Positions 50,919 to 60,673 of a stretch of 64,000 nt of DNA are shown here, in pieces. The translations under genes and the position numbers were made by a program. The DNA lies in assembly GCA_004009845.1 (NCBI GenBank), contig RMBW01000148.1, forward strand, positions 18,938 through 82,937. Reading direction: 5' to 3'. The notes under the pieces are model-generated. The model saw only the letters and a program-made list of their open reading frames with translations, did no database searches and was not told where the DNA came from. This DNA is from Davidsoniella eucalypti (Eukaryota > Ascomycota > Sordariomycetes > Microascales > Ceratocystidaceae). The stretch's first letter is position 1. Each line of letters begins with the position of its first letter.

Positions 50919-52853
50919 ATGCTTGAAAAGTATCAGTCTCACTTTCCTCCAGCTCCTCCCAACACACCTTGTTGTGGCTCTGTTCAGTCCAATTCTCCCG
51001 AAATGTCTCTGGAGGTAAGAATTCTATAACCTTCAATCAATATCTTTCTACCACTGCTTTTCTATCATAACCTTGTCTTGGTTACCTTTCCACCATTACC
51101 CTTCCACAGGCAACCTTTCATAGTTATCTTACTATCATCACTACCTTTCTAATCTTGTCATCAATCATACTAACTGTTTTTCCAGTTTTTTGTTCCTTCT
51201 TCCCTCAAGAAGGAAAATGATTCTCCTGGTGTTGCCCGTATTAAGGCCATCAATGCAGTCACTAAACAAAAGGATACTATTTTCATCATGGCTGGTATTC
51301 TTCTTGTTTCTTGGGCTTATGGCCTTGATGGCACTGTCAGAAACACCTTCCAAAACTATGCCACTGCCTCATTCAAGCAGCACTCCCTTGTTGCTTTTGT
51401 GAATGTAGTCAGGGCTGTCATTGCCGCAGTGGCCCAGCCCACTGCTGGAAAGATTGCCAATGTCTTTGGACGTATTGAGCTAATCTTCCTTGCTATGCTC
51501 TTCTACTCTGGTGGCACTGTTGTTCAGGCTGTTTCTAACAACATGGGTGTCTTTGTCTGTGGTGCTATCCTGTACCAGATTGGATACACTCTGACTATCC
51601 TCCTTGTTGAAGTCCTCATTGGTGACAGCACCTCTACCAGAAACAGGGTCTGGGTTTCCTATATCCCTGCTCTACCCTTCTTGGTCAACACTTGGATCTC
51701 TGGTATCATTGCTGATGCTGTTATCAAGCACTTCAACTGGCACATTGGCATTGGCATTTGGGCCGTCATTTTCCCTGTCTTCTGCCTGTTCCTCATTGGC
51801 AAGTTCCTCCTTCTCCAGCGCCGGGCTAAGAAGGCTGGTGTCTATCCCAAGACTAAGAAATCCACTACTACCATTGGCCAGACCATTGTCTTCTACTCCC
51901 ACCAGCTTGACATTGTTGGTATTGCTCTCATTACTGCCTCTTTTTCTTGCTTGCTGATCCCTCTCACTCTGGCTGGCAGTGGTTCAGATGGCTCTATCTT
52001 TGATGTTGGCTCCATCATCTCACTGGCTTTGAGCCCTCTTCTGTTTGCCAGTCTGATCTTCTGGGAGGCCCGCTATGCCCGCTGCCCCATTGTTCCCTTT
52101 GCTGCTCTGAAGAACCGTGGTGTCTGGGCTCCTCTTGTCCTTGCTCTATTACTCAACCTAGCTTGGTATATGCAGGGAGACTGCCTTTACACTTCTCTTG
52201 TAGTGGCTTTTGACTTCTCACCTACTTTCACTGTAGCCTCTATGTACTCCTTTGTTGGTACTCTGGTTGGCTTCACTGCAGACCCAAGCCCTCTATCATT
52301 ACTGGTACTTTTCTAGCTGTGGCCTTTGGTATGATGCTTAGATTCCGTGGCTATCCTTCACCTGATAACAAGATTGGAATAATTGTCTCTGAGTGTCTTT
52401 GGTGTTGCTGGTGCTCTCTACCCACACCCGGCTCAAGCCTCTCTCCAGGCCCGCCTCAAGCATAAACACCAGTCTGCCATGCTTGGCCTTTATCTTGCTA
52501 TGTATCAGGTTGGTTCTGCTCTGGGTAATGCCATCTCTGGACTTATTTGGCGCCAGATGCTTCCCCAGTACCTGAACACCTTCATGGGTGGCAACCAAGA
52601 TCTTGTCAATGAAGCTTTCACTGATCCTCTTGCCTTTGCCTCCAAGTACTCTGTTGGTACTGATGAACGTGCTGCACTGATTAAAGGTGTCTCTAGCACC
52701 CAATGTGTGATGATCTATATTGGCCTTGGTCTGTCTGTCATCATCATCTCACTTGCTGTTTTTGCTATTCCCAACATTGTCCTTAATGATAAGCAGACAC
52801 TAGTTGAGGATGATGTTGTTCTTGAAAAGGCAGAGGCTTTATCAGAGTTCTAA
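50919..52853 (+). pseudogene. siderophore-iron-transporter-type MFS permease, with frame breaks
   Basis: SIT/ARN-family permeases carry ferric siderophores inward by proton symport. Exon 1 is 50919-51014; exon 2 starts at 51186, or at 51210 with an in-phase second acceptor. SIT hallmarks: GVARIKAINAV before helix 1, GLDGTVRNTFQNYATASF, GKIANVFGRIE, VLIGDSTSTRNRVWVSYIPALPF with the family's D-R pairing, and near the C terminus FGVAGALYPHPAQASLQARLKHKHQSAM. The frame is broken twice. Near 52283 about four codons plus one base of the expected membrane loop are lost and the frame moves (RPKPSIITGTFLAVAFG continues). Near 52390 two bases are missing (or one gained) and the original frame returns. 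The uncorrected first frame stops at 52314-52316. The last segment ends normally at 52853. CpG is nearly absent over long stretches, unlike its neighbours. Confidence 0.85.
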
Positions 52854-53638
52854 ATTCTATCCACTAAAAGAAAAAATACCAACAACAAAAAAAAAAGAGG
52901 AAAGAAAACAAAAAAGAAAGAAAGAAAAAAACGTACAAAACCACACAGAAAAAAAATCATATTAAGCCCCAGCTTTGAGCCTTGGCATTCATCAGTTTTT
53001 ACCTTCCAACTTTAGTCTTTGTTTGTCTTTTATATCATGATGTAAGTTCTCGACAACTTCCATGACCTGTTTTGCTCTTTTGTGAATTGGGATTCAACAT
53101 CCTGATTCACCCAGAAACATACTTTGTAATCTTTTCTATTCTGCTCTAGTCATTGTCTGCCAAGTTGAGGGACTTGGTGTGTTTGACTTTAGCCCAGCTA
53201 TCTTTGTTTTCTTTAGTTTTGAGTGGGACTACCATATATTATTGTATACTATGTATTTATGACAAGAACTTGTTGAGGGGCTTCTTGGAGTTGATGTCAG
53301 GTATACTAGTCATATTAGTCCATAGTTTTTCAGTTTCATAATAAATAAATAACCCAAAACAAGTCTTTCATAACCGTGAATTCAGTAGGTGACTGTTATG
53401 TTTGTACTTGCTTATAGCTATGAATTGGCAATTATAACACTGAGTCTGTTTTGAATTGGTCACCTAGTTACCTTCATATCACGTATATTTACCCAATTTT
53501 CTCTACTTCAAGTCTTCCTCTCTCTCAGATCCTTGTGGAACCTTTTAGACTATTACATGTGACTTGGCTATATATATCGTCTGAATCACTCAGATTATAC
53601 GATGTTGGTCGTTATTGCGTCTCGTTTGCCGCCTCTCT
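52854..53638. other. intergenic, transporter to 5S copy 2
   Basis: A-rich 3' flank of the transporter (52.87-52.96 kb), then mixed sequence. A 62-codon frame near 53.15 kb is Leu/Ser-rich with no motif. No gene is supported. Confidence 0.55.
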
Positions 53639-53644
53639 TATAAT
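53639..53644 (+). promoter_or_regulatory. TATA-like element of 5S rRNA gene copy 2
   Basis: TATAAT at -29 to -24, same position as in copy 1, followed by the shared TCTTCTAAGCCCC block. Confidence 0.6.
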
Positions 53645-53667
53645 GTCTTCTAAGCCCCAAATTCTCA

Positions 53668-53786
53668 ACATACGACCATAGCTGATAGAAAGCACGGGAT
53701 CCCGTCCGCTCTCCCCTAGTTAAACTATCAAGCGCCCGATCAGTACTACGGTGGGTGACCACGTGGGAATACCGGGTGTTGTATGT
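53668..53786 (+). rRNA. 5S ribosomal RNA, copy 2
   Basis: 119 bases, identical to copy 1 except two substitutions, with paired ends, the conserved CCGTCCGCTC core and the GGTGGGTGACCACGTGGGAAT block. It is in the same orientation as copy 1, 4.4 kb away, with the MFS transporter between. It has its own T5 terminator. Confidence 0.95.
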
Positions 53787-53787
53787 C

Positions 53788-53792
53788 TTTTT
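53788..53792 (+). terminator. RNA polymerase III T5 terminator of 5S copy 2
   Basis: Five T on the coding strand one base after the 5S 3' end. Confidence 0.8.
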
Positions 53793-54180
53793 GGTGAATC
53801 TGTGCAACTTATATTTTGTATACATCTTGGACGTGCTATTGTTGAAGTCTCCCTGTCGATCCTCTCGGATTCCACATCTCAGCAATTGCAACGTCTGCTG
53901 GCAAGTGCACACACAAACGTTGGCAATATTACACATCTATTGACAGCACATTACATTACCGACTTCTAGAGTCCTGAACTATCGCTGCACCGTGATATTC
54001 GTGCATCTTCTCTACTCACAAAATATGCTTCTACCATATCTCACTTTCCCATAAGTAGGGCCACAAGGTCGCCTCACATGTATCTAGAACTTATAATAGA
54101 ATAATACAAGTCAGTCAAGTTACAACTACAGATCTCTACTCTCCATTATCTACTGTTAACTATGAATTTAATGAGATCTT
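53793..54180. other. spacer between 5S copy 2 and the LINE relic
   Basis: Short AT-rich spacer, no gene seen. Confidence 0.5.
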
Positions 54181-54685
54181 ATCCCATACTGCCTAGCACG
54201 AGTTCGAGTTCTTTGGTGCCCTGGGCACATTGGGGAGGGAAATGAACAAGCTGACACCCTCGCTAAAGAAGCCTGCCTTCACGTCCCAAACCTTCCGAAG
54301 GCGTCGCTAGCAGGTACTAAGAGAGCCATCAGACGACGGTTCCAACTAAAGGCCGCCGAATGGTGGCAGAAAGTCCCCTTTACACGGAACTGGAGACTCC
54401 ATGGCCTAAGGGCCATCCCGATGAGCTTCGTCTTAGCAGACGGCATCTCAGCTTGCTACTACAGTTTCGGACTCAACATGGTGACTTCAAGGCCTACCAT
54501 GAAAAGTTCTGTCACACTGATGCGCATGTCTTATGTGCCTGTGGGCTCCCAAAGAGGCCCATACATTACATAAGGTGCCCTACAGCCCGGCACAGATACC
54601 CCTACTTGGGTCGAAACCGCAGCCTCGGAACCCTGGACTTTGTTCATGGGACTCCGCAGGGAGCTTTGGCTCTCAACCTTCCTTT
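54181..54685 (+). mobile_element. 3' remnant of a LINE-type retrotransposon (RNase H and C-terminal zinc region)
   Basis: One frame from about 54181 reads the RNase H motif VLWCPGHIGEGNEQADTLAKE, typical of fungal Tad/I-like LINE ORF2, and continues as basic helical text to about 54350. The reading then moves to another frame (from about 54360) with DELRLSRRHLSLLL, RTQHGDFKAYHEKF and the cysteine-histidine pattern C-x-C-x7-H-x3-C (CACGLPKRPIHYIRC) common at the C terminus of such polyproteins. At least one frameshift makes it inactive, and no reverse transcriptase domain is left. It ends where homology to the secreted-protein promoter begins. Confidence 0.8.
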
Positions 54686-54850
54686 GGAATCGTCTCTTCA
54701 CCATCTCACTAACCCTCTCTCCTTTCAATTCAGTCACTCTTTAATACATTCCGACAACTACCTCCCCACCTTTCTTTATATTTTTTCTAATATAATTATT
54801 ATGAAGTTCATTGGCCATCTTATTCTTGGTTCTCGCGTCCCCGGTTGAGC
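54686..54850 (+). pseudogene. decayed forward copy of the secreted-protein gene 5' end
   Basis: Closely similar to 57647-57830, the leader and signal-peptide region of the secreted-protein gene: the CACTAACCCTCTCT / TCAGTCACTCTTTAATACATT text and the start ATGAAGTTC (54801) are shared. The coding part reads MKFIGHLILGSRVPG and then stops. Relative to the intact gene about 18-20 bases of signal-peptide sequence are missing and Gln/Glu-type codons have become stops. It is more diverged than the inverted copy at 55.25-55.80 kb, so it is an older duplicate. Confidence 0.75.
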
Positions 54851-54901
54851 CTAGGGAGAAACAAAGTGGTACTGGTGGATGGCTACTGCGAGAAAATACA
54901 T

Positions 54902-55258
54902 GACTAACTTTCTTTATGACAGTCTGGGACAACGTCTATGGCGTCTACTCGCCTCTGAAGTCCACCGCTCTCTAGGAGCCCCGTTCTAACCCTGGATCTG
55001 TACACGTGCACGACCGACGACTTGGCCTTCACCGTCACTTTCAAGCTCAAGGCCCGCCGTGACGACTTCATCCACGCCCTAGTATTGTGGTTCGACATCG
55101 ACTTCACCGCCTGCCACAAGAAGATTGATTCGCTTTTCTACTGGCCCTCACACCAAGTACACTCCCTGGAAGCAGACTGTCTTCTACCTTAACGATGTCC
55201 TGACCGTGGAGCAGGTTGAGGGTGTCTTGCAAGTTCAGCCTAACGAGAGAACTTCATG
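54902..55258 (+). pseudogene. genomic fragment of a protein arginine methyltransferase 1 gene (C-terminal third)
   Basis: PRMT1 (Hmt1/RmtA) makes asymmetric dimethylarginine on histone H4 and RNA-binding proteins. This fragment covers only the beta-barrel region, without the SAM-binding domain. It starts with what looks like the 3' end of an intron (GACTAAC...ACAG), then WDNVYG and YSPLKSTAL, an in-frame stop, a gap of roughly 15 residues, then LDLYTCTTDDLAFTV, FKLKARRDDFIHALV, WFDIDFTACHKKID, another frameshift, and STGPHTKYTPWKQTVFYL followed by NDVLTVEQ and VQPNE. At least one stop and three indels exclude function. The retained intron end shows it came from genomic DNA, not from mRNA. It ends at the boundary of the inverted promoter copy. 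Confidence 0.85.
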
Positions 55259-55804
55259 ATGATTGAATTAGAAGAATAACAAGAAAGGCGAGGAGGTAGT
55301 TGTTGGAATGTATTAAAGAGTGACTGAGTTTAGGTGAGAGAGGGTGTGTGGGATATCGTGATTAATGTAGCTTTTTTGATTCTGTGTAGTTCTGGTCATC
55401 TTGAATAGATATGATAGACATTTTGTCAATGCTAAAGTTACACAAGACCAACATTTCCTATTTTTCCAGTCGGCCTTCCCTAGATGGTCAAGGCTATTGG
55501 TGGTCATGTTAAAAAGCTTAGGGCAATACATTTGTTTTGGTATGAATATAAAAAAAATTCCCACATTGCTGCAAAATCACGCTCATATTATGATCAAAGC
55601 TTAAGCCTCGTTGAACCCAAAATAAAAGGGGGGAAAGCACAAGGCCAATAATTATAAATTCTCGCATGACTTTGTACGGATTGCCTAGGTAAAGCAAGTA
55701 AAGTGACTTAGTTATAGTCGGCTTTTCTTGATACCGTAAACTGTACATGTACTTTTACAACTATATTACGATGTTGCTGTTACTCGACATATGCAGGCCA
55801 CTGT
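55250..55804 (-). repeat. left arm of inverted repeat (copy of the secreted-protein promoter)
   Basis: Reads on the minus strand as the upstream region of the secreted-protein gene, including its leader, ATG and first codons (CATCATGAAGTTCT), and extends back through the conserved TGACCACCAATAG block and TTTTGATCATAATATGAGCG to GGCCACTGT. It is near-identical to 57115-57770 apart from small indels; the right arm carries about 100 extra bases in a few insertions. It contains no gene of its own. Confidence 0.85.
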
Positions 55805-57114
55805 GTGTCCGAGCACTCGAGTACATGTATCTCGCAGTCATGTCGAAAGTTAAAACATGCTTTATTCGTTCTTGGCGCTATCGATACTCATGCTACCATA
55901 AGTCAGACAAATTCCTAGTTCATCATTTGACTTCGAGACCGTCATGCGCTACATCAAGTTTTCCCCGGGCTTCATAGTTGAGGCTTCTCGCGTCCAGATC
56001 TAAGCATATCTTCATCTAATCCAACGAGATAGTTGACTTCATAATATTCGTAGTCTTCTTGCTGACAAAGTCACAGCGCCATTTACAAATATTGATCTGC
56101 GTTTCCACTGACACCGGTCCTAACTACAAACGACTATAGCCTAAGCCATTGGCTAATTAAAATATCGCATATTGTTCTAAATATAAGTTAACGGTTGTGT
56201 AGGTGGTATGAATGTGCTGAATACAACATGACAGCTTATATAGATCTATACATATAACGTAGTTCATAAGCAATTCAGAAATACAAGGGAGTGGGAAACT
56301 TTCTACGACCACACGACCCCGAATCCATATTGCAAGGTAGTAGTATCCTGCTACTATCTACAACATCCAGGAGATCCTTTCTTTCTATGAATACTCTGGG
56401 GTCGGTACCATCGATATATTGTTGAGTCCTCCAGAGCCTCGAAGCCCGGATGACATTCATCATGTTATGACTTCATTGCAGTTTTCATTTCATCAAGCCA
56501 TTTTCCTATGTCTGTTGAACTTAGGAATGCTATTTCCGAAGCCATCTCTTATGGCTACTTTGTCTCGCCACTGTCTGATTATATTCGAAATGAAATTATC
56601 ACCGTTCTCCTGATGATCCAATGGATGGTTCTATCTATAGAGGATCTAAAATATGTTTACACAAAGCTAAAGTGCCATCATTATTCGGAATCTTCATAAC
56701 AAACAGCCGGCTTCAATCCAGCCGTACAGGAAACAAGCTTGATCATCAACGAATTCTATCAAAGGATAGAAACTATCTAATTACGGCATCAACCTCTCAT
56801 TACAATTCCGCCTAGACAAACTGATCAGTCTACATTGTTTCAAGATGACTTTTTCTTCATTCTTTCAGCCAAGGGTCTGATCTCTACCAAAAACTTGTTC
56901 TTGTTTTCTGTGTTTTGTTTCTTTTTTGTTTTGGACCGTTTGGAGAACCAACAGGGTTTCTCGACGTTCAACAATCCTACTAGGGTCAGATCCACGTGAT
57001 CCACATAAAGACGTAAAAGGTTAAATAAATAAATAGATAAACACTGTCCCTTAAGGTAATGCATCGGTAGGAGCCGTGTCCAATGCTCAGTAATAATAAC
57101 GAATTCAAATTCAA
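55805..57114. other. spacer between the inverted-repeat arms
   Basis: 1.3 kb without a supported gene. Two 60-codon frames near 56.3-56.7 kb show no known motif. This would be the loop if the inverted repeat formed a hairpin or were inverted by recombination. Confidence 0.5.
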
Positions 57115-57770
57115 ACAGTGGCCCACATACTTATGTCGAGTAACAGCAACAATGTCGTAATATACTTACATCTGTAGTTGTAAAAGTACGTACAGTTTAT
57201 GGTATCAAGAAAAGCCGACTAACTATAACTAAGTCACTTTACTTGTTTTACCTAGGCAATCCACGAAAATTTAGAATTCTTGGCCTTGTGCTTTTCCCCC
57301 CGTTATTTTGGGTTCAATGAGGCTTAAGCTTTGATCATAATATGAGCGTGATTTTGTAGCAATGTTGTAACATTTTTCTATTCCTACCAAAAACAAATGT
57401 ACTGAGCTAAGCTTTTTACTTGACCACCAATAGCATTGACCATCTAGGGAAGGCCGGCTGGAAAAATAGGAAATCTTAGCTAGTATACATGAATCTAAAA
57501 TAATCTTGAACTTGTGTAACTTTAGCATTGACAAAATGTCTATCAATAACTTCTACCAAAGGGATCTATTTAAGATAACCAGAACTACACAGAAGCGAAA
57601 AAAAACTACATTAATCGTGATGTCCCGACACATCTATTGTTGAATTGGAATCTTCTCCTCGCCATCTCTCTAACCCTCTCTCACCTCAACTCAGTCACTC
57701 TTTAATACATTCCAACAACTACCTCCTCGCCTTTCTTGTTATTCTTCTAATTCAATCATCATGAAGTTCT
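57115..57770 (+). repeat. right arm of inverted repeat, promoter of the secreted-protein gene
   Basis: The original-looking copy: it continues into an intact gene at its right end. It is matched in inverted orientation by 55250-55804, and its last 120 bases again in direct orientation by 54686-54805. The leader is rich in C/T and ends in CAATCATCATGAAG. It probably holds the promoter of the secreted protein. Confidence 0.85.
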
Positions 57771-58490
57771 TTGGCCTTCTTGTTCTTGGTGCCATCGCCT
57801 CCAGCGCTGCTGTCCCGGCTGAGCCTACCAACATAGACCTTGATAGCTTCAATGACCCTAACAGCGAGGTGGTAGCCCGAGAATTCTCGATCTCTCTTGA
57901 TGATCTTAAAATTTATGTTGCCAAGCAAGATAGCGAGTCTGACGGAGCCAATACTGAGACTAGTCTGGTTTCTCGGGATTCGGAAGAATCCCAGGCCTCC
58001 GATGCAGCCTATAAGGCCTCCAATTACGTACTTGAGAATGGTGGTTCGTACTACTTCATGATGTGCAATGAGGTCTCTGCTGGCTCTCAATACACAGACG
58101 CAATTGTTAAGAATGTCATCAGAATCACAGGCGGCTGCTACCATGTCGGATTGGTTGTTGGAACAGTTGATGACGATGAGAACCTATTTTCGGGCATTTA
58201 CTGGAACGTCCGCCAGAGGGACGATGGCAAATGGTACTCAACTGACCGACTCTACACCGTCAACCCTGAACAGCGGTAAGTTCCTTGACAAAATTTCGTC
58301 TACATCTGTCTCTATCAGCATATACTAACAGCTTCACAGCCTTATCTATGGTGGCAAAACCACCCACGATATCAGCAACAGTGCCATTCGGGCGATGACT
58401 ACCAATTGGATCGGCAGAGCCGGTTACACTATGACCAATATGTACAACTGCTTGACCTACTACTACTACGTTATTAACACCCTGTACTAG
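57761..58490 (+). CDS. small secreted protein, unknown family
   Basis: Two exons, 57761-58275 and 58340-58490, joined over a 64-base intron (GTAAGT donor, ACTAAC branch, CACAG acceptor) give 221 residues. The start MKFFGLLVLGAIASSAAVPA is a clear signal peptide, so the protein is probably exported. Residues 21-90 are acidic and Ser-rich, perhaps a propeptide. The rest has three cysteines, in YYFMMCNE, GGCYHVGLVVG and YNCLTYYYYV. I do not recognise the family. The order His (in CYHVGLVVG) then Asn-Cys near the end resembles permuted papain-fold (LRAT/NlpC-P60-like) enzymes, which place H-x-G and N-C motifs this way; this is a weak inference. An effector-like role is possible. The frame is intact, while its upstream region is present in extra broken copies to the left. 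Confidence 0.85.
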
Positions 58491-59071
58491 GCCAACCTTT
58501 AGGCAAGGAAGACAACATTACAACTGGCTCCAGATCAGGGAAAAGCCTAACTAGGACTGCATTTTCCCACCACACAATGCATTTAATCATGGCATATAGC
58601 CAGCCCCCCGCTCGTTAATAATCACAAATTCAAATCCAAATTCATTTCAAGCCGGCTTAGTGAGTTTGTTTACGTAATTAATATGATCGAGGGTTGAAAT
58701 ACTCATACATATATTTACACGTTGAATTACATGGTGACCCATCATATTTTCATTAAACATGTTTATTTGAAATAGCATACTGTGATTGATGAGGCACGAG
58801 GGAAGCAAATGGCCACTAAGTCAACCCTCGTCCTCCTGGATTTCTGGTAAAGTAACGTAAGCAGTAGACTGGACGATACTGCATGTGATAAAGTGAACTC
58901 GAAGGAATGTGAAACGGCCCAAAAACGAGAATAGAAGTCAAAAAGAACGTAATCAAAAAAGCAACACCGGAGTGGAATGGGGTGGAAAAGTGAGTCACAG
59001 GAACGACAGTAATATCAGCAAGAAGAACATTTGGTCATGGCCGGGTGGGAATAGACGATTCTATCGAATAT
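58491..59071. other. intergenic between the secreted-protein and AOX genes (convergent)
   Basis: 3' flanks of two convergent genes. AT-rich, no ORF or RNA gene supported. Confidence 0.6.
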
Positions 59072-60292
59072 TCAGATCACATCTTCACGCTCATAGCCCA
59101 TCGTCTTGAGTGTGGGATTAGGCTTTGTGTGACCTTGTTTGTAGACACTAGCGAATGGGTTTGGGTCTTCCATTTGCTTGAGGTTACCAAGCGTATGGTT
59201 GACGCCACGATGAGTGGCTTCTGTTACGCACAAGACAAGTTAGACATCAGAGCCTGAACATCACATGACAAATATATAGAAGAGAGCAAAAACATACCGT
59301 CAGCACGAATATAGTAGATCAGATCCTTCATGGTCCGATGGCCTTCGGGGATGTTCCAATACGTGACGGCGATATCCGGAATACGGAACTTGGGATCTGT
59401 CCACTTGGGCAAATGGCCAGCCTCGATCTCCTGAATACACCACGTATAGGTATGTACGGCCTCTTCCTCCAAGTAGCCGACGAAGCGGTGGCAGATGCGG
59501 GGCGACATGAGATATAGCAAGAACATGCCGTTGAAGAAGACACCCTGGGCGCCAATGATCATTAGTTTCATGAAGCGGCCCGGTTCGCACATTTTCAGAA
59601 ACGTGAGCAAGTGCATACGCTCGTTGTAGCTTTCTTCGAGCAGCGTCTCGATCCAGCCATGGTCGCGACGGAGGCGGCGGATCGAGTTGAGATGGCGTAG
59701 CATGCCGGCAACCATGCCCGGCACACCGGCGATGCTTTCCAGGAAGATAAAGCGGATCAGCTAACAGACGAAGGGTTAGTTATATCGAACCATATCCATA
59801 CTAGCTAGTATGTGAGCACATGGAACTACGTACCCATTGAGCTTCAGTTAGTGGTTTGATGGTTGTCACCTGACCAGCTGGCTGATCAGCGTGGGCTTTC
59901 TCGGCCTTGCTCATGCCCGTCACGAAGTCCATACCCCACCGACACAAACGAACAAACTTCCAGGCAGCCCAGTCACCCATATTACGCGGAGCGCGGTGGC
60001 CTGGCACGACCTGGAACATTTCTTCTTGCGTGAAGCCGTGGTGTGACCAAGCCGGAGGTGTCTTGCGGATGGCTTCAGTTTCTTGAGTCGGGAAGAAGTC
60101 TCGCATGTGTTTCTGTGCAGTGTAGGAGAGAGCGCGGCGCGATATGAGCGTCGAGAAGACGGTGCATGTTTGGTTGCTGGAGGTGGTGCTCGACGCTAGG
60201 GGAAGTCGACAAACTACAGTTTTAGGTAGTCGCTGCGGTAGGGCAGCAGTGCAAAGACGACCGCTGGCTCTGGGAGGAAGCATAGCGATCAT
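59072..60292 (-). CDS. AOX1: Mitochondrial alternative oxidase
   Basis: AOX is a di-iron ubiquinol oxidase of the inner mitochondrial membrane that bypasses complexes III and IV. Three exons, 60292-59834, 59760-59298 and 59220-59072, with introns of 73 and 77 bases (TAACTAAC and CTAAC branch sites) give 356 residues. The first 60-odd residues are Arg/Ser/Thr-rich with no acidic residue at the start, a presequence. Matching blocks: HMRDFFPTQETE, TPPAWSHHGFTQEEM, KPLTEAQW, then the four iron-ligand motifs: E161 (LESIAG), ExxH at E200/H203 (NERMHLL), LEEEAVHTY near 250-258, and ExxH at E308/H311 (DEATHRGVNH). The last motif usually reads DEAVHR; here Val is Thr. The frame is open 88 codons upstream of 60292, but that stretch reads like leader and MIAMLPP is preferred. 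Confidence 0.95.
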
Positions 60293-60673
60293 AGTGACAG
60301 TGAGCTTGATGTGGTTTTGAGTATAGCTGAAGACTAGACTAGATCTAGACGGGGAGTAAGATTGGTAGAGGATATGACGAGATGATAGTTGTGATATTAG
60401 TTTCTGTAATACAGGCAAGAGAATAGGGCGAATGAAACAAAGAAGATGAGGATAGATGGAGAAAAAAATTGCTTCTGTCAGTAAGAGCCTGAGGCAGATG
60501 AAGAAGAAACAGGGCCGTCTTATATTAGCCAATGGCGCTTTCGGCCTCAGGTCCAACGCGAGCCTTGTAAGGCAAACAAAGGCCTATAGATGAAGTAGGA
60601 AGCATGTCAAGACTTGAGCCTCCCCTCTTTAGATATACGGTCTAAGTTTACTTTTCTTTACTTTTTTTTGTTT

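Noticed and set aside
52270..52400. Hidden intron explaining the transporter frame breaks
   Set aside because: The out-of-frame stretch encodes a conserved SIT membrane segment, and no GT-AG pair restores frame without deleting it.
60293..60556. In-frame upstream extension of the alternative oxidase
   Set aside because: It would give an atypical hydrophobic N terminus. MIAMLPP begins a standard presequence.
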